Positions 8,601 to 17,850 of a DNA stretch of 36,132 nucleotides are shown one piece after another (within the stretch, counting starts at the first letter, position 1; each line of letters starts with the position of its first letter). The DNA lies in IMG/VR virus record IMGVR_UViG_3300046371_000076, positions 1 through 36,132 of that record. The stretch is one strand, 5' to 3'. The notes beneath the pieces are model-generated. The model had not been told where the DNA came from. It did no database searches and saw nothing but the letters and a program-made list of their open reading frames with translations. This DNA is from a virus. The position numbers and the translations under genes were made by a program.

Positions 8601-11600
8601 TTCTTTAGCTCAAAGAACATTAGATTTATATGCTCAAAGAGGAGCAGGAGGAGAAATTACTCCTGAAGATACTTTAATACGAACACAAGAAGAAGCAAAC
8701 AATATTCAACGGTTATTAAAACAACCAAGAGACGTTACTGCTTTTGATCAAGATCCTGAAGTTCTTAAAGACTTTGAAACTGTAACAGATTACTTTGGAA
8801 GCAACCGAACTTTTATGAGTGGTCTGCTTGATCCTGCAAGCATGTTTAATGACAGACCTTCTGAAGCTATGAGAGACGAGTTTAGAATTTCTACGCTTGC
8901 AAACAGAGCTATGGACATGAAAGACGCAACTCCAGAAATTAAAGAAGCATATAACAGACTTCGAGAAAAATGGGAAGGCGCAGACATTCAAGGTTTTGAT
9001 GAGTGGGCAGGTTTTGTAAAAGACTATGGCATAGATCTTATAGCTAACTTTGAAACTATACCAATGATTGCTGCTGCTATTTATTCAGGCGGAACTGCTC
9101 CTACTGCTGCAAATGCAACGGTCAGGAAAGCTCTTCATAGCGCTTTACAGAAAGGAGCTACAGCAGCTAGTAATAACCCATTTAAGTTTGGTGCGGCTTA
9201 TGGCGGTACGTTTAGCAGTGCTGCTGACATAAGCGCTCAAAATTTAAACATGAACTTAGATAATCAAGATGAGTTTAGCTATGGTCAAAATGTTTTGTCT
9301 ACTGGTCTTGGTACTGTTCTAGGCGGAGGAATTAACTGGGGCTTGTCTAAAGTAATTAGCAAGGCGGCAACAAGACGAGCAGAGCGAGCAACTGATGACA
9401 ATAGTGTTCCTTTGTCTCAATCTAAAGGCTTAGAACTTTTTGACGAAGGAATAGAAGGAGAGTGGATTCCTTCTTCTGGCAGTACGGTAATTGATGAAGT
9501 AGATAGACTTCTGGCAGGCAACAGATTTGCAAGAGAAGTAGATCTTGATGATATAGAGTTAGGAGACTTTGATGAAATCTTAGACGACTTTGTAGCTGAT
9601 GTTGGTGGCGGTCAAGCTACACGAGATCAACTAGACGAAGTTGTACTAGGCGAATTAAAGTCTGGTGCAACTGGAGAAGTTATAAAAAATAACATAGCTT
9701 TTAATCTGTGGAAAATTTCTACAGAGCTAGTTGGCACAATGTTTGGTGGCAAATCTTCAGGTATTCTTACAAGCTACGTACCTTACTCAAAGACTGCTGA
9801 AACTTTAAGACAGCGTTTGTCTTTTGACTTTGGCATAAAAGCTACCCAAAAACAAGACGAAGTAGTGGGCATGGACTTTGCTGAAGTAGCTCGAAGATAT
9901 ACTGGTATTTTTAGAGAAAGGTATAGAGAAGCTTTAGCTCCTGTTGGTTTAGATTCTGTAAACGGCTCAATTGAAGACAGCGTTAGTGGTGCGTTAAATA
10001 GAGCTATTCGTGGTCAAATGTCTCCAGACATGACTATAAATACAGCAGCTAAAAACATACAGAACATGTTTAAGCAAATAGGCGAAGAGTTGCATGAAGC
10101 AGGCGTAATAGCTGAAAGAGTAGAAAACTACATTCCTCGTATGTGGAACGGTAAAGCTATTAAAAACAACAGAGATGAGTTCGAGCGTTTGTTAGTTGAA
10201 GAAGGCGAAGCTGATAGTTTAATAGAGGCACAAAGAATCGTAGACGAAATGCTAGATATTAAAAATCAATTAGATGGTGGCACAGCAGGACATTTCTTTT
10301 CTTCTAAACGTAAATTTACAGATATAAAAAACGAAGCTAAGTTTACAGAATTTTTAGAAGACGATTTAATAAGCGTTATTGAAACTTATAACTTCCAAGC
10401 TGGTAAGTCTTTAGCTAAAGTAAAAGTATTTAAAGCTAGAAACGAAGACGAGTTTAAAGCACAGTGGTTAAATCCTATAGTAGCTGAAATGCAGAAAGCT
10501 GGAAGAACTTTAAGTCCAGCAGATAGAGCAAGAATAGTAAATCTTTATAGACTTACTACTGGAGAAAACGTAGAGCGTTTTGGCAACTCGTTACAAACAG
10601 GAGTAGACGGGTATCAGTTAGCTACTCGTCTAGCAATGCTTCCATTAGCTACAGTAGGCAGTGTAACTGAGATACTTATTAATCTTGGTAAAGGAGGAGT
10701 GTTAAATACTGCTAAAGGTTTTAAAGAAGCCTCCGAAGTAGCTTATAAAACTATTACAAATGACCTACACTCAGAACTTAAAAATAGACACGGTTTAACA
10801 ACTAACGAAGTATGGCGAGAGTTGCAGTCTTTTGGCAAGGCAATGGATCAGTCTGTAGGTCAAATAGGCAATCGTCTTGCAGGCGATGATTTAATACATG
10901 AAGGAATGCAAGAAGTAAGCAATAAGTTTTTCCGTTTAAATTTACTAGATCAATGGACAAAGTTTGTTCAAATATCTTCATATGCTACAGGTAAAAATTT
11001 AATTGAAGATAATTTAAAAGCTATAGCTGCTCACGGATCTAAAGCTAGGACAGGCAAAATAGATTCAATGATTGGTGAGTTAAATGAACTAGGCATAGAC
11101 TATAAAGCTGGAGTAAATTGGATTAATAGCGGAGCAAAAAAATCTGATGATTACTATAAAGAATTTACACGAGGCGCATCACGATACGTAGATGGAGTAA
11201 TCTTACAGCCTACAGCAATGTCTAATTTAAAACCAACTCTTTACTCTAATCCTAAGACTACTATTTTATTTCAACTCTTAGGTTATCCAGCAGCTTTTAC
11301 AAATACTGTTCTTAAAGGGGCTGCAAAGTCTGTAATGAAAGATCCTAAACGAAACGGTGCTAAAGTAATGGGAGCTGCTTTGTCAATGACTGCGGCAGCT
11401 AGGTTTATGAACTGGGTGCGTTCTCGTGGCGAAAGCGAAGCTTGGCACATAGATGAATCAGAAAAAAACCTAAGAGCTATTGCACGTTGGGGCGGTAATG
11501 GATTATTTTTAGATACTTTTTCAAGATCTAAAAAGGAAGCTCTTTACGGTCAAAACCCTGCTGGCTATCTTACAATGCCATTTGGCCCTTTTGCTGGAGA

Positions 11601-14600
11601 AATGTTAGACATAGCTAGAGGCAGACCTGCCGAAGTGCTTGGAAACAAAGTTCCTCTTGTTGGATTAGGCACAACTCTTTTTGGTCAGGACGCAATGCGT
11701 AAGTACCGTAAGACTTTAAAGAGTATTGATAAAGGTATTTCTGACAAGTACGTTCCTGACTTTGAATATAACGTAGGCAAAGAAATGTTTTCTAAAGGTG
11801 GCGAAGTTGAAATAGCTAGAGCAGCTTCAGAGCCTGATGAAAGAATGAATAAAGTAACAGGCGTACCTTACAACGTAGAAGCTGGTACAGCCTTTATGGA
11901 CGAGCTTGATGAAGGAAGAACTCAGCGTTTTGGTTTTAATATAGGCGGTAAGGTAGCGCAAAAACTATCTTCTAAACTGGCTGAAGAAATAAATGTGCAT
12001 ACAGAAGGCTTGTTTAATTCTAAAGCTATTAATAATGTAGCAGAAGACATTAATGAAACTGTTACGCTTGGAGGAAACCTTAAAGGAATACAGGACGCAC
12101 CAGTTACTACAGACGACTTTGATACTTTAAGTTTACAAAGCATGTTTACTGACGAATACGATTTTGACGAATATGTAGACGTTGTAACTAAGTCAGTTCT
12201 TGAAGGAAATGTGTCGTCTAATGAACTGCTCACAGAGCTTGCAGAAGAAATAGATCCAAACTACGAAATGTTTGGAGCAATTAATGCGTCCCTTGAAAAT
12301 TTAAAAGTTAAAAAAGATAACCTGCTTCGTCCTGAGTTTAAAGATTTAGATCTAGGAGAAGAAGAAGAGTTGATTGAGCCTCTTACTAAGTTTGTAAGTA
12401 AACATATTAACAAAATGTATTCTGACACTTTAACTAAAGAAGGATCAGAAAAAGCAGCTAAGCAGCACATAGCTAATTTAATGGTTAAAGCTGATGCAAA
12501 TGATGAGATGGCTGAGTTTATAAAAGAAACTGCGGAAATAACTCCAATAGATAGAGGCAGTGATGCTGCGGTTGCGATCAATAAAAATTTAAATATTTCT
12601 AAGGACGAATTTATTGCTGACTCAGAAGTTACAGTCCCAGTATTTAGAGGCGTGTCTAGTTTTAATAATCATAACTATGATATTGCATATGCTTTCCCAA
12701 GAGAAATGGGAGTCCATTACGGCAATCAAGGCCAAGCAAACTATCAAGCTTTAAAAGAAATTAATTTTGATAGTGCTGTAGATAATTTTGCATTAGCCGC
12801 AACAGGCAGGCAAAAAGTAAGTAAAAAAGAAATGTTTGATATGTTTAAAGAAGAGGTAGAAAAAAACAAAAACTTAACTAATCAAGGCTTTGAAGAAAAT
12901 GTTCCTCCTGTAACTATACTAAAGGGTTATTTAAATATTAAAAATCCTTTGTTTATAAATTCAGACATGGGATCTTGGAGCGTAGACAATCTTTTAACTA
13001 AAGACTATGACTTAGTAGAAAACGCACTAGAAGAGGAGCTTGGCAGAGAACTTAGTAGTATTGAAATAGATCTAATAGATGAAATGTCTTTTAGAGCTGT
13101 TGCCCTTGAATCTAAATTTATTCTTGAAGCTTCAGAAGATGCAAACAGTAAAGGAACAAACAAGGTTCAAAACGAAATTGCAATGCTTCTTGATCATGCA
13201 AGACTAACAAAAGATTTTCAAAGCTTTTTAAAAGGTTTAGGTTTTGATGGTATTAAATACAAGAATCAAGTAGAGCCACCGTTTCAAGGCGAAGAGTTTT
13301 ATTCATATATTGCTTTTGACCCACAGCAGTTTAAAAACGTAAGCGCTGCTAAGTTTGATTTAAATGATCCTAGAGATATGTACTCTGAAGGTGGATCAGT
13401 TATAGCTAGGAAGCTTGGTATTCCTGACGAAGCTTTGTCGTGGGCTAGAAGCCAACGAGATAGGTTTCCAAAGAGCGAAAGCTATGACGGAATCGGAGAT
13501 GCGGCAGCTCACTTAGCCCTTGGTTTTATAACTAAAAATGCTAAATATCCTAAAGCTGCTTTGTTTGCAGCAAACGCTAGAGAGTTTGTAACTCTTGATC
13601 ATGTTGGCGGCAAAATGGATATTCATAACAATAAACTAGGCTCTCAAATACAAGCTAGAGATTTTAAACAAGCAGAGCAGGTTATTGATAAATTAATAGC
13701 AGACCGAAAAGCTGTGTTTATGACTCCATCTGAAAGTAAAGCAAGACGAGGCTATAGTGAAGGAGGTCAAGCTTCATATACAGTTGAGGCTGGAGACACT
13801 TTAACATCTATAGCTAAAAATGCTGACACAACAATAGAAGCTATAATGGGCCTTAATGATATTAAAGATGCTAATTTAATCTATGTAGATCAAAAGATTG
13901 TATTGCCTAAAGAAAAAGCATTTGAAGAAAATAAAGTAGTTAGCTCTCTTGCTTCAATGCGTGAAAAACAAGGAAGAAATAATAAGGCAGGAAAAGCGCT
14001 TAATAGACTTCGTAAACTTCGGCAAGATTCAGGCATATCGTCAGATACTTTAAGAGCTTTAAGAAACCTTAAAGAAAGATTAGTACCTAAAAATAAAGAG
14101 CCTGAAGAAAAAAGTTTTATTGCAAGCATACGACAAGCGGCAAATAATCAAGTAGTTAAGAACTTTGCAGACTTCTTTAATCCGTTTCAAAAAGACAAGA
14201 CAGAAGCAGATTACAACCCGAGTGTAATTGAAGCGTTGCGTTTTGCGGCAAAGAATGCTTTAAGCAAAGGTAAATTTAATATTGACTACGGTGATTATAA
14301 TCTACAAGAGTCTAATGTTAGGGGTCAAGTTGCTTATCCAGAGCAAAGAGAGCGAGACAATCTGCAAGCTAGAATGATTCGAGGCGACATTACGCCTACA
14401 GAAGAAGCGGCTTTTTCAGTAGGTGGCGCTCAACTTGCTGTTGAGGATGGTAAAGTATATGTCACAGATGTTTATAACTTTAATAACATAGGTGAGCGCA
14501 TATCTACAGCACTGCCTGACAACTACACTAAACTTAGAACTCTTATGGGTAAAATTAAAATACCTACTAACGACTATAAGAGCAAAATATATGTAGGAGA

Positions 14601-16296
14601 GTTAGATGAGCTTCAAGACAACGACAGATCTAAAGTAAACATAGGCGGCAAGATTGCTGCAAAATTAGCTCCTCGTATGGCAGAAGGTTTTTATAGCCCT
14701 TTAGAAAAGGCATCATTGAATCTCACTCGTGAAAAAGGTACGGGCAATTCGTTTCTGCAAGATTTAAAAAAAGGCGACAAGGGCAGAGTAACTGATGAAG
14801 AATTGGTTTTTACAGGCGTACAGAAAGAACTAAAAGGTTTGCCTAGTACAACAAAAGAAGAAGTTCAACAAATTGTTTCTAATAATAAAATTGAGTTAAA
14901 TACTCTTAGAGGTAAAAAAGGATTGACGCTAGAAGAGCAAGGCTTTGATGAGCTTTCTTTTAACGAAGCTGTTGATGATCATGGTTTGTATGCTTTTGAT
15001 ACAGAGTTTATTCAAAGCGTTTTATCTCCAGAGGTGTTAAGAAAAATTAACTCAGGCGAAATAGGTTTTGATGACGGTAAATATGTTGAGCCGTTAAGAA
15101 AAATGTATTTAAATAAGATGGCTAGAGTAGCTAAAAAAGACATAGGCGAAAAGTCAAAGGGCAAGTATACCTTTGCGGCTGAGTTTTCAGATTATACATT
15201 AGCTGCTAAAGCTGGCTATGAGCCTTCTAATTACAGAGTTATTGCACTGCGTACTCCAAAAAACACAGGCAACCCTATGTTAGATAATATTTCTCATGCA
15301 GAACATGAGCATTTTGGTGCTGTTCTTGAGTACACTAACGAGTCAATTGATAATATTATAGCGCATATTAGGGTTACTGACGGTTTAAGTGGCGACAATT
15401 TTGATAAGACAACTATGTTAATAGAAGAGATACAATCTGATTATCATAAACAAGGCGGCAAGCACGGGTATACTAAAATAGATAAGCCCCTTCCTTATAA
15501 TAAAGAAGAAAAAGAAAAAATCTTTATGACAGAATCAATGAAATTTTACGATGGTTATTTAAAAGAAGTAAAAAAATACTACGATGATCTTGAAGAATTA
15601 GATGAACAAGCTGAAGAATTTTCTGATTATGGTAGTTCTATAATAAACAATTTATTAGAAGAAGGCGTACCTGCAAAAGAAATTAAAATATTTTCTGATA
15701 AATTTATGGAAAATAAAATTAAAGAATTAAATCTTGAACAAAGATTAAACAAAGCAATAAGTGATAAACGATCTAATAGACTTATTCGGATGCTTAACTC
15801 AAAAATTGCTGAGTTAAACGTAGACTTTATAAAAGAGTTGGGAGAAGAAACAAGCGCAAAAGTACGAGATATTTACAAAAAATATTCACTTTATGATTCT
15901 ACTTTTGAAACGAATGATGCTGTTGCTGATGCCCCGTTTAAAAATAGCTGGCCTCGATTAACTCTAAGCAAAGCTCTTATTGAAGCTGTTGAACATGGAA
16001 ACAAACGCATTGCTTTAACTACAGGCAAGTCTCAAGCTGCAAGATACTCAGATGAAATGGGGAATCAACAAACAGGCTTAGGTGAAAAGTATGATACTAA
16101 GTTCTTAAAGCAGTTCAAGAAGCTTGGTAGTAAATACAATTCAAAAGTAAATGTAGAAGAAGTTGGCGTTGCTATAGACGGCAATGAAGTATTAGCAACT
16201 GAGCCTATGTATGTTATGGATATAACGCCAGAGATGGAAAACGCTGTGCGGCAAGGGTTGCGGATGTTTTATGAAGGAGGTTTGATTGATGCCTAA
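8593..16296 (+). CDS. Giant polyvalent ejection protein (ART-like, LysM and polyvalent-protein domains)
   Basis: A 2567-residue protein, far larger than T7 gp16. I prefer ATG 8593 (GGAG nine bases upstream) to ATG 8578. Residues 1-~1060 resemble the large internal proteins of marine podoviruses, ending near FQLLGYPAAFTNTVLKGAA (~895). Then come modules: ~1350-1600 an ADP-ribosyltransferase-like polyvalent domain (FRG, REMGVHYG, YLNIKNPL, GFDGIKYKN, SYIAFDPQQFK); ~1630-1700 a domain with GDAAAHLAL and MDIHNNKLG, like DUF6973-type domains; ~1729-1773 a LysM repeat (YTVEAGDTLTSIAK); ~1878-1960 an unknown domain (IDYGDYN, VTDVYNF); and ~2026-2550 the large polyvalent-protein domain (YSPLEKASLNL, IEEIQSDYHKQG, APFKNSWPRL, ALTTGKSQAARY). 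Expected to be packaged and injected into the host. Module calls rest on motif recall. Confidence 0.75.
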   Translation: MVDSLAQRTLDLYAQRGAGGEITPEDTLIRTQEEANNIQRLLKQPRDVTAFDQDPEVLKDFETVTDYFGSNRTFMSGLLDPASMFNDRPSEAMRDEFRISTLANRAMDMKDATPEIKEAYNRLREKWEGADIQGFDEWAGFVKDYGIDLIANFETIPMIAAAIYSGGTAPTAANATVRKALHSALQKGATAASNNPFKFGAAYGGTFSSAADISAQNLNMNLDNQDEFSYGQNVLSTGLGTVLGGGINWGLSKVISKAATRRAERATDDNSVPLSQSKGLELFDEGIEGEWIPSSGSTVIDEVDRLLAGNRFAREVDLDDIELGDFDEILDDFVADVGGGQATRDQLDEVVLGELKSGATGEVIKNNIAFNLWKISTELVGTMFGGKSSGILTSYVPYSKTAETLRQRLSFDFGIKATQKQDEVVGMDFAEVARRYTGIFRERYREALAPVGLDSVNGSIEDSVSGALNRAIRGQMSPDMTINTAAKNIQNMFKQIGEELHEAGVIAERVENYIPRMWNGKAIKNNRDEFERLLVEEGEADSLIEAQRIVDEMLDIKNQLDGGTAGHFFSSKRKFTDIKNEAKFTEFLEDDLISVIETYNFQAGKSLAKVKVFKARNEDEFKAQWLNPIVAEMQKAGRTLSPADRARIVNLYRLTTGENVERFGNSLQTGVDGYQLATRLAMLPLATVGSVTEILINLGKGGVLNTAKGFKEASEVAYKTITNDLHSELKNRHGLTTNEVWRELQSFGKAMDQSVGQIGNRLAGDDLIHEGMQEVSNKFFRLNLLDQWTKFVQISSYATGKNLIEDNLKAIAAHGSKARTGKIDSMIGELNELGIDYKAGVNWINSGAKKSDDYYKEFTRGASRYVDGVILQPTAMSNLKPTLYSNPKTTILFQLLGYPAAFTNTVLKGAAKSVMKDPKRNGAKVMGAALSMTAAARFMNWVRSRGESEAWHIDESEKNLRAIARWGGNGLFLDTFSRSKKEALYGQNPAGYLTMPFGPFAGEMLDIARGRPAEVLGNKVPLVGLGTTLFGQDAMRKYRKTLKSIDKGISDKYVPDFEYNVGKEMFSKGGEVEIARAASEPDERMNKVTGVPYNVEAGTAFMDELDEGRTQRFGFNIGGKVAQKLSSKLAEEINVHTEGLFNSKAINNVAEDINETVTLGGNLKGIQDAPVTTDDFDTLSLQSMFTDEYDFDEYVDVVTKSVLEGNVSSNELLTELAEEIDPNYEMFGAINASLENLKVKKDNLLRPEFKDLDLGEEEELIEPLTKFVSKHINKMYSDTLTKEGSEKAAKQHIANLMVKADANDEMAEFIKETAEITPIDRGSDAAVAINKNLNISKDEFIADSEVTVPVFRGVSSFNNHNYDIAYAFPREMGVHYGNQGQANYQALKEINFDSAVDNFALAATGRQKVSKKEMFDMFKEEVEKNKNLTNQGFEENVPPVTILKGYLNIKNPLFINSDMGSWSVDNLLTKDYDLVENALEEELGRELSSIEIDLIDEMSFRAVALESKFILEASEDANSKGTNKVQNEIAMLLDHARLTKDFQSFLKGLGFDGIKYKNQVEPPFQGEEFYSYIAFDPQQFKNVSAAKFDLNDPRDMYSEGGSVIARKLGIPDEALSWARSQRDRFPKSESYDGIGDAAAHLALGFITKNAKYPKAALFAANAREFVTLDHVGGKMDIHNNKLGSQIQARDFKQAEQVIDKLIADRKAVFMTPSESKARRGYSEGGQASYTVEAGDTLTSIAKNADTTIEAIMGLNDIKDANLIYVDQKIVLPKEKAFEENKVVSSLASMREKQGRNNKAGKALNRLRKLRQDSGISSDTLRALRNLKERLVPKNKEPEEKSFIASIRQAANNQVVKNFADFFNPFQKDKTEADYNPSVIEALRFAAKNALSKGKFNIDYGDYNLQESNVRGQVAYPEQRERDNLQARMIRGDITPTEEAAFSVGGAQLAVEDGKVYVTDVYNFNNIGERISTALPDNYTKLRTLMGKIKIPTNDYKSKIYVGELDELQDNDRSKVNIGGKIAAKLAPRMAEGFYSPLEKASLNLTREKGTGNSFLQDLKKGDKGRVTDEELVFTGVQKELKGLPSTTKEEVQQIVSNNKIELNTLRGKKGLTLEEQGFDELSFNEAVDDHGLYAFDTEFIQSVLSPEVLRKINSGEIGFDDGKYVEPLRKMYLNKMARVAKKDIGEKSKGKYTFAAEFSDYTLAAKAGYEPSNYRVIALRTPKNTGNPMLDNISHAEHEHFGAVLEYTNESIDNIIAHIRVTDGLSGDNFDKTTMLIEEIQSDYHKQGGKHGYTKIDKPLPYNKEEKEKIFMTESMKFYDGYLKEVKKYYDDLEELDEQAEEFSDYGSSIINNLLEEGVPAKEIKIFSDKFMENKIKELNLEQRLNKAISDKRSNRLIRMLNSKIAELNVDFIKELGEETSAKVRDIYKKYSLYDSTFETNDAVADAPFKNSWPRLTLSKALIEAVEHGNKRIALTTGKSQAARYSDEMGNQQTGLGEKYDTKFLKQFKKLGSKYNSKVNVEEVGVAIDGNEVLATEPMYVMDITPEMENAVRQGLRMFYEGGLIDA

Positions 16297-16639
16297 GTTT
16301 AAATATTTTAGCATAGATGAGTTTAATTGTCAAGAGACAGGAGAAAATAATATAAGTGAAGAGTTTATACACAGGCTTGACGAGCTTAGGGAGGCGTGTG
16401 GGTTTTCGTTCACTGTTACTTCTGGCTATCGTAGTCCTAATCATAGCATTGAAAAGCGCAAGTCTAAAGCAGGCACTCATGCTCAAGGCATTGCCGCAGA
16501 CATCAAAGTCTCTGGCGGTGGTCAGCGAAGAACAATAATTGAAGAAGCTTTGAAGTTAGGCTTTAATGGGATAGGAGTAGCTAAGTCATTTGTTCATGTA
16601 GACATTAGAGAAACTACTCCTGTGATATGGTGTTACTAA
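16289..16639 (+). CDS. Endolysin, peptidase M15 family
   Basis: A 116-residue single-domain zinc peptidase of the M15 type (L-Ala-D-Glu or D-Ala-D-Ala cleaving, as in T5-type endolysins). The zinc ligands are visible: H64 and D71 in THAQGIAADIKV (SxHxxGxAxD-like pattern) and H103 in FVHVDIRE, after TSGYRSPNHS near residues 44-53. It lacks a signal peptide, so export would depend on the holin encoded next. GGAGG lies eight bases upstream of ATG 16289, inside the end of the giant gene, with an 8-base overlap. Length is typical of phage M15A-like minimal lysins. Confidence 0.9.
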   Translation: MPKFKYFSIDEFNCQETGENNISEEFIHRLDELREACGFSFTVTSGYRSPNHSIEKRKSKAGTHAQGIAADIKVSGGGQRRTIIEEALKLGFNGIGVAKSFVHVDIRETTPVIWCY

Positions 16640-16640
16640 T

Positions 16641-17018
16641 ATGTTTAATTTTACATCACTGATTGCTCCAGTTGCAAACTTAGTAGGCTCGCATTTAAAT
16701 AACAAGAAAGAAGAAAAGCAGGCTAAGCACAAAGCTAAACTAGCTGTTATAGAAAACAACGCTGATTGGGAATCTAAGATGGCTGATGCGTCTGCTAATT
16801 CTTGGAAGGATGAGTTCTGGACTATTGTGCTTTCTGTGCCTATCTTTATGATTGGCTATGCAATAGCGGCCAATGACGTTGCTGTAATTGAAAGAGTTAC
16901 TTTAGCTTTTGCGGCTTTAAATGATTTGCCAGAATGGTATCAGTATCTTTTATTTATAGCTATCTCAAGTAGCTTTGGAATAAGAGGCGCTAAAAGTTTA
17001 ATGAATATGAGGAAATAA
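16641..17018 (+). CDS. Holin (3-TM type, PF11351-like)
   Basis: A 125-residue protein: a short hydrophobic start (SLIAPVANLVGSHL), a charged Lys/Glu helix (residues ~22-50), the conserved SWKDEFW segment, then two membrane segments (IVLSVPIFMIGYAIAA and YQYLLFIAISSSFGI) separated by a loop containing LNDLPEWYQ. This layout matches the 'holin of 3TMs, for gene-transfer release' family. It begins one base after the endolysin stop. It should form the inner-membrane lesion that lets the M15 endolysin reach peptidoglycan. Confidence 0.8.
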   Translation: MFNFTSLIAPVANLVGSHLNNKKEEKQAKHKAKLAVIENNADWESKMADASANSWKDEFWTIVLSVPIFMIGYAIAANDVAVIERVTLAFAALNDLPEWYQYLLFIAISSSFGIRGAKSLMNMRK

Positions 17019-17021
17019 TAT

Positions 17022-17336
17022 ATGGATATGGAAAATATTCCTATGGTTAGATTAACTTGGGAAGATGCCCAAGATTCCGATGGAGCTTGGACAGACATTG
17101 AAGATATTTTAAAGCACGAATGTGCTATATGTCAAGAGGTTGGTTGGTTAATATATAACAGCGATGATAAAGTAATAGTAATGAGATCTAGGATAGTAGC
17201 TGAAGAACTAGAAGAAGGTGGAGCTTTTGTAACTATTCCTAAAACTTGGGTAATGAAAATAGAAGAGTTGGTAGTAAATGAAAAGACTAATAGCATTAGT
17301 AATTTTAATTCTTATAAGTCCGTACACGCACAGTAG
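17022..17336 (+). CDS. Conserved phage hypothetical protein
   Basis: A 104-residue acidic protein with AGGA eight bases before ATG. The pattern MVRLTWEDAQ...W near the start, CAICQEVGWLIY in the middle and IPKTWVMKIEELV near the end is a small phage family I have seen described only as hypothetical, usually near endolysin or holin genes. No signal peptide or membrane segment is present. Its last 59 bases overlap the start of the next gene in another frame. No function assigned. Confidence 0.65.
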   Translation: MDMENIPMVRLTWEDAQDSDGAWTDIEDILKHECAICQEVGWLIYNSDDKVIVMRSRIVAEELEEGGAFVTIPKTWVMKIEELVVNEKTNSISNFNSYKSVHAQ

Positions 17337-17850
17337 CGGAAGCGAAGCAACTGTAGGGGACTTTGGAACTAATCAACAAGCAGAAACTATAACAACTACA
17401 ACAGAAACTACAGTGAATCAAGAAGGTATGCCTGTGACTACAGCGGTAGCTCCAGCAACCCCGACATATCAAGCAGATACTTGTATTGTTACGTCAGGAT
17501 CAGGCGTTCAGACCCTACAGATAGGGATCAGTACGTCTAAGATGAAGGTTGATGAGAACTGTGAGCGATTAAAATTAAGTCGTCAGCTTTCACTATTAGG
17601 TTTAAAAGTAGCTGCCACGAGTGTTCTTTGTCAGGACAATCGAGTATGGTGGGCTATGAGAAATGCACAAACGCCCTGTCCCATTAAAGGAAAAATAGGA
17701 GATGAAGCCCTTGAATACTATAGCCAAAACCCTGAGTACGTCCCTGATCGCCCTGTCGTTATCAAGTCTGACAAGTGCGGGGGAAAACGACTTCGATATG
17801 ACCCATTTAAGCGAAAGTACGTCAATGATAAGGACTGTGATAAACAGTGA
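17278..17850 (+). CDS. Exported protein with signal peptide, conserved Cys
   Basis: A 190-residue protein with a clear Sec signal peptide (MKRLIALVILILISPYTHS) and no lipobox Cys. The mature part starts with a Thr-rich linker and then a Cys-containing domain (TCIVTSGSGVQTLQIG, ENCERLKLSRQL, LCQDNRVWWAM, TPCPIKGKIG) ending in a Cys pair (DKCGGKRLR, DKDCDKQ). This pattern recurs in marine phages as an unnamed protein. An envelope role such as outer-membrane disruption during lysis is plausible from its place after the holin, but the Rz1 lipoprotein hallmark is absent. Its 3' 149 bases also encode the start of the next gene. Confidence 0.7.
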   Translation: MKRLIALVILILISPYTHSSGSEATVGDFGTNQQAETITTTTETTVNQEGMPVTTAVAPATPTYQADTCIVTSGSGVQTLQIGISTSKMKVDENCERLKLSRQLSLLGLKVAATSVLCQDNRVWWAMRNAQTPCPIKGKIGDEALEYYSQNPEYVPDRPVVIKSDKCGGKRLRYDPFKRKYVNDKDCDKQ

